A DNA stretch of 64,000 bases from Catenovulum sp052056295 (GTDB lineage Bacteria > Pseudomonadota > Gammaproteobacteria > Enterobacterales > Alteromonadaceae): contig NZ_CP182493.1 of assembly GCF_052056295.1 (NCBI RefSeq), positions 3,224,001-3,288,000 on the forward strand. The letters are read 5' to 3'. Every line of letters begins with the position of its first letter. Within the stretch, counting starts at the first letter, position 1. Made by a program: the position numbers and the translations under genes. Positions 1 to 10,051 of the stretch are shown here, piece by piece. The notes beneath the pieces were generated by a model. The model was not told the DNA's origin. It ran no database searches and saw nothing but the letters and a program-made list of their open reading frames with translations.

Positions 1-1
1 A

Positions 2-337
2 ACAGAGTATAGTTGGCCTGGCAATGCATCTCAGTTACATAATGTATTACGCCAAGCCGTGGTTTTATCTGATCAACAGTGCATACAGTTGGCCAATATT
101 CATATCGAAGAAGATCAGCAAGAGGATGAGTTATTAACCGTTCAAGACTATTTGGAAAATGGCTTAGACGAAGCTGTTAAACAGTTTGAGAGCACTTTGT
201 TACGCAAGCTTTATCCGTATTATCCTAGCACTCGTCAGCTTGCTAGTAAGCTTGGACTGAGCCATACAGCGATTGCAAATAAGCTACGTGAATATGGCAT
301 CAACCGTTCCACCGTTAAGATAGCGAGACGGTCTTAG
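2..337 (+). CDS. tyrR: TyrR-type transcriptional regulator, C-terminal part (5' end outside window)
   Basis: The reading frame is open from the window edge. The first residues, YSWPGNASQLHNVLRQAV, match the end of a sigma-54-type AAA+ domain (the WPGN-x-x-L-x-N motif). The last 50 residues, with YPSTRQLASKLGLSHTAIANKLREYGI, form the TyrR helix-turn-helix; in TyrR this domain binds TYR boxes upstream of aromatic amino acid genes. The usual TyrR is about 510 residues, so roughly the last fifth is present. The stop codon TAG at 335-337 lies exactly on the left end of the MITE at 335-601; joining the flanking DNA without the element also gives TAG, so the protein end is unlikely to be altered. 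The identity as TyrR rather than another AAA+ regulator rests on the C-terminal motif. Confidence 0.88.
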   Translation, partial: TEYSWPGNASQLHNVLRQAVVLSDQQCIQLANIHIEEDQQEDELLTVQDYLENGLDEAVKQFESTLLRKLYPYYPSTRQLASKLGLSHTAIANKLREYGINRSTVKIARRS

Positions 338-601
338 GGCCTGTTGATCTTTCGTGGACAAATTTTGTTCTAACTAAATGCTGTTTAATCAAGGCGCAGC
401 ATTGAAGGCCTAATGGATTAAGTCAAAATGCTGCAACAAAGAGTAAAAAGCATTTAGGACGAACCCGAAGGGCAGCGTTTGTTTGGTATTTCTTCTGCGT
501 TATAGCTCATTTATGTAGCTCACTACACTTCAATCGCTATGCCTTGTATAAATACCAAACAAACTGCTGCAAAATTGTACCCGAAAGATCAACAGGCCCT
601 A
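335..601. mobile_element. 267-bp MITE-like element, copy 1
   Basis: The ends are perfect 20-bp inverted repeats, TAGGGCCTGTTGATCTTTCG at 335-354 and its complement at 582-601. A second copy, inverted, lies at 18388-18654 with the same length and about six mismatches by eye. Inside, GCAGCGTTTGTTTGGTATTT (472-491) pairs with 550-570, so part of the element can fold. There is no open reading frame for a transposase. The outermost bases are TA, which fits a TA target duplication of the IS630/Tc1-mariner kind; that class is an inference. It fills the gap between the convergent tyrR and diguanylate cyclase genes. Confidence 0.85.
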
Positions 602-606
602 GTGTT

Positions 607-1707
607 TTATACAGACTCTAGAGCCTCGTAACACACTTTATTACGACCACTTTGTTTTGCTTGATATAGGTATTTATCTGCCTTAGCAATAGCGCTGGTT
701 ATGGTTTGCTGATTGTGTAGCTCAGTAACACCTATACTCACAGTTACTTGTTTACGAAAATGTTTAATCTCAAAATTGTGTGTCGCCACTTTGTCCAACA
801 GCTTTTCAGCAACCTCGACCGCTTGTTGATGATTGGTTTCGGGCAACATAACTAAAAATTCTTCGCCACCCCAACGAGCGACTAAATCGTGCGTCCTTAA
901 GTTCTCTGTCAAGGTTTTGGCCAATTGTTGCAGTACAAGATCACCAACGTCGTGCCCATAACCATCGTTTATCAATTTAAACCTATCAACATCCAATAGC
1001 AGAAGGCATAAAGTGTCGTTATTGCGATTAATGCGTGCGTATTCTTTTTGGATTTGTTCCATCATTTCGCGGCGGTTGGCCAAACCGGTAAGCGAGTCTG
1101 TTTTAGCCATCAATTCAAATTTGTCGCTTAAACTCTGAATATGTTGATAAGAGGCTTTTCGTGAGTATTCGTAACAACAAGACAAAAAAGTTACGGTAAA
1201 AAACGACAAGATAAACCTAAGTTTATAACTGTCTGTGTATTCTGCTGTCATTAGCTGACCAGCATCAAAGTAAAGTAAAAACGAGCTTAAACAACTAAAT
1301 AGTATAATATTAACTACGCCTGTTGATAATCCACCTAGAAATAATGCTACTGGCGGTAGTATGTATACCCAAAGTAATCCAGTGTTATCCACGCCACCAG
1401 AATAAACCAGATAAAGCATTAACATGGTTAAGCAATACAGTACTAAACGTGCTGGTAGTTTATAATCGGAAGAAAATCTAATACATAAGTGGGCGGATAA
1501 AAATACTACAGCAGCAACATTTAGCACTATGGCTAATAAAAAATTTGCTTCAGACCAAGCACGCAAACCCATAACTAAGGTTAAGCTACTGCCGACCAGT
1601 GCAAACAAGTTGATGATCATAATGCGGCGGCGATCTTCTGTATCTGCATATTCAGGGATGCCACTTTGGCAATATTTTATGAACTGTTGTTTGATAAAGC
1701 TGAACAC
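607..1707 (-). CDS. membrane-bound diguanylate cyclase (GGDEF domain)
   Basis: This 366-residue protein would make cyclic di-GMP from two GTP. Residues 1-185 contain about six hydrophobic segments, consistent with an integral membrane sensor; no named sensory domain is recognised. The rest is a GGDEF domain with DSLTGLANRR at its start and the active-site motif GGEEF near residue 280. An RTHD sequence lies five residues before GGEEF, matching the RxxD inhibitory site for product feedback. It converges on tyrR, from which the MITE separates it. The input signal cannot be told from sequence. Confidence 0.9.
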   Translation of the reverse strand: MFSFIKQQFIKYCQSGIPEYADTEDRRRIMIINLFALVGSSLTLVMGLRAWSEANFLLAIVLNVAAVVFLSAHLCIRFSSDYKLPARLVLYCLTMLMLYLVYSGGVDNTGLLWVYILPPVALFLGGLSTGVVNIILFSCLSSFLLYFDAGQLMTAEYTDSYKLRFILSFFTVTFLSCCYEYSRKASYQHIQSLSDKFELMAKTDSLTGLANRREMMEQIQKEYARINRNNDTLCLLLLDVDRFKLINDGYGHDVGDLVLQQLAKTLTENLRTHDLVARWGGEEFLVMLPETNHQQAVEVAEKLLDKVATHNFEIKHFRKQVTVSIGVTELHNQQTITSAIAKADKYLYQAKQSGRNKVCYEALESV

Positions 1708-1790
1708 GCCAACCCGATTATAGTTTTATCCGTTTAACTTAAGTCTAGCGGGATTTTGTTAACTATCTAGAAAAAATAGTAAAAACCAAT

Positions 1791-1820
1791 AAAAAAGCGC
1801 TAAATTTATTAGCGCTTTTT
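1791..1820 (-). terminator. intrinsic terminator after the pullulanase gene
   Basis: AGCGCTAA (1796-1803) pairs with TTAGCGCT (1808-1815). It is flanked by an A run on the left and a T run on the right, so it could work in both directions. On the minus strand it follows the pullulanase stop codon by about 40 bases. Confidence 0.75.
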
Positions 1821-1860
1821 GGAAGTAAGCATCCATGCTCGGGGGATTTCCAAAGTTTAA

Positions 1861-4800
1861 TTAGTAGTCATACTCAGCGATATTGATGACTTGCAATGTT
1901 GCTGTGTTACTAGTGTCGTCAGTAACATGCATTATCATGCGTAAGTCTGTATCGTTGGATACGTTAAGGTTAATGTTGGCACCGCCATTAGACAGGGCGT
2001 AACTGCTACCAAATGTACCTGTACTCCAGTCTTCATCCATACCAAAGTTAATATTTGCCCAATTTGCATCTGCGATTTTGAACTCTGTGCTTGCAGTTGC
2101 TTTTACGTCTAAGCCATAGTAACCAGCGCCATAGTAGGTGAAGCTGTATGGAGTACCCCAGTCGCCGTTAAAGCCACGTAAATGAGCTGTTTCACCAGTA
2201 TAAGGTAAGGTTTCTTTGCTTACGGTTAATATTGGCGCTGCTGGGTCAGTTGCATCCACCTCAAATACATAGTCTCCTGATTCTGTAATTGGCAGTGCAA
2301 TATCGCCATTATCAGTGCCACTGAGGGTTAACGCCTGACCAAGCGTAACTGTCGCGTTGCTTGCGCCTAGGTTGATAGTACCCCAATCTTCCGACGCTAG
2401 TTTAAACATATAGTTGTCATCATTAGATTCTAGATATATCGAGGTAACATATTTACCATTGCCAACATATAACATTGGATCTTCTGTATTCCAGCCGCCG
2501 TTCGCATTTACCGTTCCACGGATATAAGCGGTTGCTGCGAATTTAGGTTTATCAGCTGCAGGTTTAACCATAATGCTAGGTGCATTGCGGTCAGAACCGT
2601 TTAGAATAAAGGTATATTCACCCGCTTCAGCAATATTCATTTGAATATCACCACTGCCACCATCAATACGCAATGTATAGTTCTCGCCGAGGCTGATTTG
2701 TACTTCGCCAGCGTCACCACCGTCACCAATGTTTGGATATGCCCAACCATCTGCTGATACTTTAAAGTTGTAGTCACCTGCATCTAATTGAGTTGTGATT
2801 GCGTAGCTAGAGTTGCCAACAAAGCTCATTTTGTAAGCCTCTAAATGAGTCCATTGCGGGTCTGAAATTGAGCCAACTAGATACAACTCAGTAGCACCAT
2901 AAGGCGGTACGTCTGGACGACCAACTGTTGCAAGTGCACTTAAGCCAGCACCTTGAACACCATCTTGGTTTTTAACAAATACAGCGGTTGTTAACGCAGG
3001 CACAGTAAAGAAGCCGTTGTCTGCATCTGAGCTAAAGCTAGACGATGCAACTGTATTATCTGCAGAGCCTTGCTGTATTGAATGTAGCGCAAAGCCAGTT
3101 GCCGTTGGAATTGTCATAGTTTGTTCAGACTGAGTACCATTAAATACAACAACCACAGCATCGTAATTAGCATCTAAATCGGCACGTAGATTATCCGTGT
3201 TTGTTTGGTCACAGTTACCTTCGAAGTCTTGTACTGCTAACAAACAACCAGCACCATCGTCAATACTCATAACAATTACACCGTGAGTTTGACTTGCACC
3301 TACATTGTGGAAACCAACACGGTCTTTAATTTGTTCTGCGGTATTTAAACGGAATAGCTTGCTACCTGAACGGATTTTTAATAACTCTTTATATGCATCA
3401 GACGCGAAACTAATTTCACTGCTGTCTACTTGGATATTTGAGTTTTTCAGCAATTCGACCGTTCTGTCGTAGTTAGTTACCTCAATTGGTAATGACACAC
3501 CCCAATTATTAGTTGTTTTGGTGAAATCAACTTTATTTAAATAATCAGTGGAGTTGTAAGTATTTCTGTCCATTGATTTTGAACGCAATAGGTCTGAACC
3601 CATTTGCATAAATGGAATACCTTGGCTCAATAATGGGAATGAACCTGCAACTACATGTGCACGTGCACGATCCCATGCACTCCAGTCGTCTCCTAATGAG
3701 TATTGTAATTGATCCCATAAAGTTTCGTTGTCGTGCTTATCAACATAGTTGATGGTATCTGCTGGATCTTGTGATTGACCTGGTTTATTAAAGGTATTGG
3801 CTTCTGCAAATACACCACTGGCTGATTTAAAGGTGTAATCAGAAATGTTACCTGCTAAACCAATGCGTATATTGTCAACGTCATTGCCGTTGCCATCAGA
3901 GTTAAACAATGCACCGTTACGCACGCCGTCACGTTGTACATCAGAGAAGGAACCAATAGAAGTACCAGCCATAGTTGCCTGAGTTGCCCCTTCGGCTTGC
4001 ACTGGACCAAATGACCAACCTTCACCATAGAAGTATGTATCTGCGTCAACGGCAGTTACTGCGTCTCTTGCATCCAACATAGCTTCTTTCATAACTAAGT
4101 TCATTAAGTCGAAGCGGAAAGCGTCAAACTTAAAGTTAACTGCCCAAGAAACTAAAGTGTCCGACATTAACTTAGCGGCCATTTTGTGTTCAGTTGCCGT
4201 GTCCTGGCAGCAAGAGTCACCTAATACGTCACCAGTTTCAGTATTTAACCTTTGGTAATAGCCAGGGACAATTTTGTCTAACACTGAATTATCCCACAAG
4301 CCAGATGAGCTAGTGTGGTTATAAACAACGTCTAACGAGGTACGTAAACCCATTTCATGTAAAGCTTGTACCATGGCACGCATTTCAACTATGCGTGAAG
4401 TATCTTCTGGGTTAGTCGCGTAACTGCCTTCAGGCGCATTAAACGCATATGGGTCATAACCCCAATTAAAGCCATCTAAGTCTTTTAGGTCGTTTAACAA
4501 TTGGCGGCCACGTTCGCTAGTTGCTGAGTAGTTATCTAACAGGTCTCTGATAATGACATTATCTTGAGCAACTGAACAAACTTGTGCATTTTCGTTAACT
4601 GCGCATAAATCACCAACAGTATCGTCAAGTTCTATACGATTTGCCGTATTTTCATCAATTGTAGCGATATCGTTAGCTGGTAATACTTGGAAGTGAGTTA
4701 AGCCTGCGTCTGCTAAAGATTTTAAGTGCTGAACAGGTGCTGAGTCGTTGTGTGTAAATGCAAGGTATTTACCTCTGTGTGCGGCAGGGGTAGATTCATC

Positions 4801-6417
4801 CATAATTGAAAAATCGCGAATATGCCCTTCATAAACAATAGCATCTTCAACGTTTTCTATGGTTGGGATTGTGTGTGTGTCCCAATTTTCTGGTTTTAAG
4901 TCTTCGTCATTTAAGTCAACAAAGCGTGCATAGCGGCCATTGGTGGTTAAACTGACTGCATATGGATCAATAACTTCGTAGTTTTCGAAATTATCATTTA
5001 AGTGGTGATAAACACTAATGTTATAGCGGAATAACTTTCTGTCTAAATCAGCACGACTGCCTGTGTATGACCAAATACCAGTGGTATCGTCAAAGGTCAT
5101 TGCCATTTCGCCAGTTGAGCTGTAGTTCCCACTGCTATCCATATCATTGTAAAGTTTTAACTTAACGTCAGATGCAGTTGGTGCCCATACTGATGCAGTA
5201 ACCATGTCGCCATCATAAATGATGCCTAATGAAGCTTCATCAGCATCGTTTTCACCCATGGTGTAAAGTGCGTCGATTGCACCCGCTGTTTGTACTAGGT
5301 TGCCAGAAATTTGTTCGTTATTTGCATCTAAGGCTACGGCGACAATACGCGATTGTAACATTTGTTTGGCAATAGCCGGCTCAATGCTTTCAGCAGCAAC
5401 AAAAGTAGTCATGCCACTACGATACATAGCTCGGCTTTGCTGCTCTGCAGTTAACGCATTTTCGTTACGAACAAACTCGACGTAAGGTACACCACGATAG
5501 CCTTCACCTGGGAAAAGTTTTGGCATAGTTTGTGAGTAATACAAACGAATGGTTTGTGCATTGTCATCGTTAAATAACACCACATCTTTATCAAACCAGT
5601 GGGTAGCTAGATCAGTATTGATTTCACGTAAACCGTCAGTTGGATCTCCAGCTTCACTGTAATAAGGGTAAAATGATGCTACAGGTTGATTAGTCGAGCC
5701 AACTGCAACGTAGTTCATGCGGTCAGAGTTACGAGAGTCAACTATGCCACGCATGTCAGCTTCTATCGGTGATTTAGTGCTACCTTCATGGATAATAAAG
5801 TTGAAACAGCCAGTATTTTCAGGCAGCAATCGGAATGTCCAATAAACGCCGTAGTTTGGATCTAAGCCATCAGGTTTTACCCCAGTTTGCCAATCTGTTC
5901 CCCAGTAGTCATTATTTTCAGGATCTTGTGTAGCACCTTCCTCAAAATACGTTGGGTCGTAGGCGTTACAATCAGCATTGTTCCATGCATGAATAATTAA
6001 GTCGTCAGTACCGTCACCAATAACATCGTTCGCTTCAGTTAGGCCTTCGCGCCAGAAAAACAAAGTAGCAAACTGTTCACCTTCTTGTTCTGAATATGAA
6101 GGAATGGCTTGCGCCAATTCAAGAGGTGCATTTGGATGGCGTCCTTTGGCTTCACAAGCATGTGAAATTGGATTGTAGTTTTGCCCTGAACAAACTAATG
6201 CGACCCTTTCACATTGTTGGTTGCCATTCTCATCAAGAATAACGGAACCAAAACTATCTGTTTTAATTGTGTCTGGATATGAACAGACTAAGCCTGTATC
6301 TACTTGGCTGACATTATCAACCTCATCTAACCCTTTTTCATTTGACACGTTACAGCCTGTTAGCACACTGCTTATAGCAGCAGCGATAACAGAGACTGGT
6401 ATCATTTTATTTATCAT
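1861..6417 (-). CDS. pulA: pullulanase-type GH13 lipoprotein with three C-terminal beta-sandwich repeats
   Basis: A secreted debranching enzyme expected to cut alpha-1,6 links in pullulan, amylopectin or glycogen. I chose the ATG at 6417 because GGAG lies ten bases upstream and the protein then begins with a lipoprotein signal ending in LTGC; an ATG at 6474 adds 19 residues. After a low-complexity stretch come a CBM41-like region, a CBM48-like region, and a GH13 barrel with FNWGYDP (pullulanase signature), DVVYNH, FRFD (nucleophile near residue 770), YGEGW (acid/base near 799) and KHDNE (near 896). From about residue 1170 there are three related segments, each with a xxxGxWxT-type opening and an FKxAxxxWxxxNxG-type core, probably starch-binding or spacer modules. 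About 1,518 residues makes it large for the family. It is divergent from the TonB receptor, suggesting co-regulated starch use. Confidence 0.9.
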   Translation of the reverse strand: MINKMIPVSVIAAAISSVLTGCNVSNEKGLDEVDNVSQVDTGLVCSYPDTIKTDSFGSVILDENGNQQCERVALVCSGQNYNPISHACEAKGRHPNAPLELAQAIPSYSEQEGEQFATLFFWREGLTEANDVIGDGTDDLIIHAWNNADCNAYDPTYFEEGATQDPENNDYWGTDWQTGVKPDGLDPNYGVYWTFRLLPENTGCFNFIIHEGSTKSPIEADMRGIVDSRNSDRMNYVAVGSTNQPVASFYPYYSEAGDPTDGLREINTDLATHWFDKDVVLFNDDNAQTIRLYYSQTMPKLFPGEGYRGVPYVEFVRNENALTAEQQSRAMYRSGMTTFVAAESIEPAIAKQMLQSRIVAVALDANNEQISGNLVQTAGAIDALYTMGENDADEASLGIIYDGDMVTASVWAPTASDVKLKLYNDMDSSGNYSSTGEMAMTFDDTTGIWSYTGSRADLDRKLFRYNISVYHHLNDNFENYEVIDPYAVSLTTNGRYARFVDLNDEDLKPENWDTHTIPTIENVEDAIVYEGHIRDFSIMDESTPAAHRGKYLAFTHNDSAPVQHLKSLADAGLTHFQVLPANDIATIDENTANRIELDDTVGDLCAVNENAQVCSVAQDNVIIRDLLDNYSATSERGRQLLNDLKDLDGFNWGYDPYAFNAPEGSYATNPEDTSRIVEMRAMVQALHEMGLRTSLDVVYNHTSSSGLWDNSVLDKIVPGYYQRLNTETGDVLGDSCCQDTATEHKMAAKLMSDTLVSWAVNFKFDAFRFDLMNLVMKEAMLDARDAVTAVDADTYFYGEGWSFGPVQAEGATQATMAGTSIGSFSDVQRDGVRNGALFNSDGNGNDVDNIRIGLAGNISDYTFKSASGVFAEANTFNKPGQSQDPADTINYVDKHDNETLWDQLQYSLGDDWSAWDRARAHVVAGSFPLLSQGIPFMQMGSDLLRSKSMDRNTYNSTDYLNKVDFTKTTNNWGVSLPIEVTNYDRTVELLKNSNIQVDSSEISFASDAYKELLKIRSGSKLFRLNTAEQIKDRVGFHNVGASQTHGVIVMSIDDGAGCLLAVQDFEGNCDQTNTDNLRADLDANYDAVVVVFNGTQSEQTMTIPTATGFALHSIQQGSADNTVASSSFSSDADNGFFTVPALTTAVFVKNQDGVQGAGLSALATVGRPDVPPYGATELYLVGSISDPQWTHLEAYKMSFVGNSSYAITTQLDAGDYNFKVSADGWAYPNIGDGGDAGEVQISLGENYTLRIDGGSGDIQMNIAEAGEYTFILNGSDRNAPSIMVKPAADKPKFAATAYIRGTVNANGGWNTEDPMLYVGNGKYVTSIYLESNDDNYMFKLASEDWGTINLGASNATVTLGQALTLSGTDNGDIALPITESGDYVFEVDATDPAAPILTVSKETLPYTGETAHLRGFNGDWGTPYSFTYYGAGYYGLDVKATASTEFKIADANWANINFGMDEDWSTGTFGSSYALSNGGANINLNVSNDTDLRMIMHVTDDTSNTATLQVINIAEYDY

Positions 6418-6497
6418 AATGTTTAAACTCCAGTGCTGAAAATCAGTTCGGAAAAATGCGCCCACTTTGGACATTGTTGTTAGCTTACAAAAACACT

Positions 6498-6548
6498 GGT
6501 TAAGAAATGGTTAAGGAAAAATAGTTTTTTCTTAACCATTTCTTAACC
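6498..6548. promoter_or_regulatory. 51-bp near-perfect palindrome, candidate operator
   Basis: GGTTAAGAAATGGTTAAG (6498-6515) is perfectly complementary to 6531-6548. The inner A and T tracts extend the pairing to 24 bp with one mismatch around a TAG centre. Each arm also contains GGTTAAG twice, 11 bp apart, about one helical turn. It lies between the divergent pullulanase and TonB receptor genes, where a regulator of both would bind. The regulator is not identifiable here. A transcript hairpin is the alternative. Confidence 0.6.
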
Positions 6549-6666
6549 ACGGCTTGGTTATTATGCAATTAATCAAGAATCCACTTGCTCAAACTTCTGT
6601 TTTGAACAAGTAGGTGGAATACACATTTTAATTTGACAATAAAAAAGAGTTTGAGGATAGATGCAT

Positions 6667-9600
6667 ATGAGCCAATTCAAACCCAGCTTGTTAACCTTAG
6701 CTTTGTTAACCGGCGGTATGACCATGACTTCTTTACATGCACAAGAAGTAGATGATGTTAAAGCAGAGCTAGAACAAGGCGCTGAAGAGCAGGAAGATAC
6801 TGAGGTTATTCAAATAACGGGTATGCGCCGTAGTTTAATCGAGTCAGTTAATATCAAGCGGTTCTCTGATACTATGGTCGATGCGGTTACCGCGGATGAT
6901 TTGGGTTCACTGCCTGATTTGTCAATTTCTGATGCATTATCTCGTTTAGCTGGTGTTACTGCTATTCGTAATGGTGGTCAGGCGAGTGAATTAAATATTC
7001 GTGGTTTGTCTGGTCAATATGTATTTGCCACGTTAAACGGACGTGAGCAAGTATCCACTGCTGGTGGTCGTAGTGTCGAGTTTTCTCAGTTTCCTTCTGA
7101 ATTAATCAGTACAGCTCAAGTGCACAAATCGCAAAAAGCTTCATTAATCGAAGGTGGTGTGGCAGGTACGATAGACTTAGTTACTGCCAACCCTTTGGCT
7201 ATGGCTGATGATTTCAAGGGAAACTTTAATTTGCAGCTAACATCCAACTCACGTTCAGATGATCACCCTGATACAGTTGAAGTTGGCCACAGATTTAGCG
7301 CCTCTTTCCAAACTAAATTATTAGATGACACCTTAGGTGTTGCAGTCGGTTTTGCTCGTTTATTCCAGCCACGTGTTTCAACCCAATTTGTTGGCTACAA
7401 CTTTGACTACAATCAAGTTAGATATGATGGCCTTCAAGGTTTAAGCAACTGCGGCAATGAAGAAACAGACCCTTACTGGCGTGAAAACGGCTGTTTTGCC
7501 TATAGCGGTGGTTTTGAAATGATGTCGCGCGGTGGTGAAGATGAGCGTAATGGTGTGATGTCTGCAATTGTGTGGCAACCAACCGATGATTTTACTCTTA
7601 AAGCCGATGCATTTTACTCCACTTTTGATTCAAAAGCTTGGGACCGAGGTATTCAAGTTCAAGGTCTTGGAAGTATTAATTCAACTGAACATTTACGCAG
7701 TGTTGAATTGCGCGACCCTACAGTTGTTGGTAATGATGAAGTAGGTTATTCAATCATTGGCGGTACTTATTATGCTTCGTTAGCTACACCATTTGCTGAA
7801 TATGATCCCGCTGATTCATGTAACGCAATAACTGACGGTAAAGTTCAAGCTCCTTGTATTGCGGGCAACGGCAGTTCTGGTGTTAACCCTCTACATATAC
7901 TTAATATGGCGGATGATGCAACCAGCGAAAGCGAAACCTTAACTTTGGGTTTAAACGCCACTTGGGTGATTGATAACTTAACCATCACTGCTGATTGGTC
8001 ACATTCAAAAGCCTCAGAAGATTCGTATGACCGCACCATGAGCATGTTAATGTTTGAAGACTCGTCTGCGGCTACACCAAAAGTAGAAACTGATTTAGTC
8101 CTTGATTACCGTATGAATGGCCTAAAAGTTCCAACTGTGTCAGTTACTAATATGGCAGGTGAAGCGGTTGATTTTACCAACATAAACAAGATGATGGTAA
8201 ACAGCTATTCGCAATTTCCTCGCTATGAAGAGAACCAAGCGGACGCTTTACGTTTAGATGTAAAATATGAACTGGAAAATGACTTCATTCGCTCAATTGA
8301 GGCCGGAGTACGTGTTTCTGAACGTAAGCATTTACTTGAGCGTGGAGTTTGGTCTTATGGTGGCCCAGGTCACTTTGAAGATGGTGTTCATATGGATCGC
8401 CGAGGTTGGGATGCGATGCGCCAAGGCAACTATATCGCTTTTGTCGGTGGTGAAGAGGATGTTAGATTTGCACCTTACCAATTATCGGCTGATGAAGTGG
8501 AAGTGGTTAAATTTGGCGGCGAGTTTTCATCTCTACCTTCATTCTTGGCGATTAATAACGAAGCTATTGCTGATAAATGGTTGGTTGACAGTCAAGGTAA
8601 TCCGTTAGACAGATCTCCTGTTGATGTATGGCAAGGCGCTGATTGGACTATTACTAATGACAGAGAAATTACCGAAAAGGTTAAGTCTGCATATGTAATG
8701 GCAAATCTTGATTTAACAGTGTTTGATATGCCTCTTACCGGTAACTTAGGTGTTCGCTTTGTGGAAACTGAACAAAACGCCTTTGGTGTGAGTGCTGCGC
8801 CAACCTCTCGTCGTGTTAAAACTGATGAAAATGGCGATCCTGTATTAGATAAAGATGGTCGTGAGGTATTAGAGGTTGTAGGTTTAGGTGACGAAATAAC
8901 CGATGATGTGGGGGTTACTCGCTCTTCACATTTATACCGTGATTTAACTCATAAGTTTGACAATGTTTTACCTTCATTAAACTTAAGTTTAGCTTTAACA
9001 GATAACGACTATCTTAAATTCGCAGCAGCTAAAGTAATTGCTCGACCAGATATGGCACAAATGGCGGTAAGTGGTAATTTTAATTATCAAATTAATCGTA
9101 CTCGTGACGGTAAAGACGTGGTGAATATGGATATGAGTACCAGCCCATATTTAGAACCATTCTTGGCTACACAGGTTGATGTTTCATTCGAACATTATTT
9201 TACTGAAACCGATGGTACATTCTTTATTGCCTTATATAACAAAGATATTGAATCCTTTACCGACACAGTAACTATGTTTGATTTTGATTTTGCTGCTGAG
9301 GGTATTGAATTACCTACAACTTCAGATAGTGGTCAACCTGTTGAGCCGGGTGATTTAACTGTAACTGTTAATAACGACAAAGGCGGTTATGTTCGTGGTT
9401 ACGAAATTGGTTATACGCAAACATTCGATTTTCTGCCTGCACCGTTTAATGGTTTAGGTTTTGCGGGTAGCTATTCACATACAGAGAGTGAAATTACTCG
9501 TACCGTTAATATTGGTAATGGTCAAGGTGATGTAGATACGCCAATTGAAGGTTTATCTCCTAACATTTATAGCTTCACTATTTTCTATAACTATGAAGAT

Positions 9601-9870
9601 GTGTTTGAAACTTACTTAAATGCACGTCACCGTGAGTCTTACTTAGGCCGTCAGATTGCAACTGGTCAAGATCAAAGTGCATTCTTTATGGAAGAGACTA
9701 TTTTGGATTACCAAATTAAGTATAAATTCACTGAGGACTTAAACGTTATCTTTTCGGTTAATAACTTAACTGATGAAGCGAATCGCTCTTACTTTGGTGA
9801 TGAAAGCAAAACAGGTACTATCCAATACTTTGGTCGTAACTACTTTGTAGGTTTCAACTACAGCCTATAA
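6667..9870 (+). CDS. TonB-dependent outer membrane receptor, probably for maltodextrins
   Basis: A receptor of about 1,067 residues with a signal peptide ending near SLHAQ, a TonB-box-like stretch (EVIQITGMR) and a plug domain (LPDLSISDALSRLAGV, then LNIRGLSGQYVFATLNGR). A long beta-barrel follows, ending in YFVGFNYSL with a terminal hydrophobic residue typical of outer membrane proteins. It resembles the large receptors of the TonB-Xanthomonas-Caulobacter class. GAGG at 6653-6656 is better spaced for the ATG at 6667 than for the one at 6661. Its substrate is inferred from its neighbours, pullulanase and amylase: starch-derived oligosaccharides that need TonB-driven import. It ends before a clear terminator. 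Confidence 0.92.
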   Translation: MSQFKPSLLTLALLTGGMTMTSLHAQEVDDVKAELEQGAEEQEDTEVIQITGMRRSLIESVNIKRFSDTMVDAVTADDLGSLPDLSISDALSRLAGVTAIRNGGQASELNIRGLSGQYVFATLNGREQVSTAGGRSVEFSQFPSELISTAQVHKSQKASLIEGGVAGTIDLVTANPLAMADDFKGNFNLQLTSNSRSDDHPDTVEVGHRFSASFQTKLLDDTLGVAVGFARLFQPRVSTQFVGYNFDYNQVRYDGLQGLSNCGNEETDPYWRENGCFAYSGGFEMMSRGGEDERNGVMSAIVWQPTDDFTLKADAFYSTFDSKAWDRGIQVQGLGSINSTEHLRSVELRDPTVVGNDEVGYSIIGGTYYASLATPFAEYDPADSCNAITDGKVQAPCIAGNGSSGVNPLHILNMADDATSESETLTLGLNATWVIDNLTITADWSHSKASEDSYDRTMSMLMFEDSSAATPKVETDLVLDYRMNGLKVPTVSVTNMAGEAVDFTNINKMMVNSYSQFPRYEENQADALRLDVKYELENDFIRSIEAGVRVSERKHLLERGVWSYGGPGHFEDGVHMDRRGWDAMRQGNYIAFVGGEEDVRFAPYQLSADEVEVVKFGGEFSSLPSFLAINNEAIADKWLVDSQGNPLDRSPVDVWQGADWTITNDREITEKVKSAYVMANLDLTVFDMPLTGNLGVRFVETEQNAFGVSAAPTSRRVKTDENGDPVLDKDGREVLEVVGLGDEITDDVGVTRSSHLYRDLTHKFDNVLPSLNLSLALTDNDYLKFAAAKVIARPDMAQMAVSGNFNYQINRTRDGKDVVNMDMSTSPYLEPFLATQVDVSFEHYFTETDGTFFIALYNKDIESFTDTVTMFDFDFAAEGIELPTTSDSGQPVEPGDLTVTVNNDKGGYVRGYEIGYTQTFDFLPAPFNGLGFAGSYSHTESEITRTVNIGNGQGDVDTPIEGLSPNIYSFTIFYNYEDVFETYLNARHRESYLGRQIATGQDQSAFFMEETILDYQIKYKFTEDLNVIFSVNNLTDEANRSYFGDESKTGTIQYFGRNYFVGFNYSL

Positions 9871-9913
9871 TTATTCGTTCTTTATCATCCTTGCTTGAGG
9901 ATGTTTGACGCCT

Positions 9914-9950
9914 AGCCCATATACTTGTAGCCATGTATATGGGCTTTTTT
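9914..9950 (+). terminator. intrinsic terminator after the TonB receptor gene
   Basis: AGCCCATATAC (9914-9924) pairs perfectly with GTATATGGGCT (9935-9945), followed by six T residues. It lies about 45 bases after the receptor stop codon, so the amylase downstream probably has its own promoter. Confidence 0.85.
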
Positions 9951-10051
9951 GTTTCAACTTATTTTAACCAAATTAACTCTAAATCTTTACCAAATTTTAA
10001 CTATCTGTCAGTTAGTCTATTTAGCATTCCTAAATAAATTGAGTAATTATT

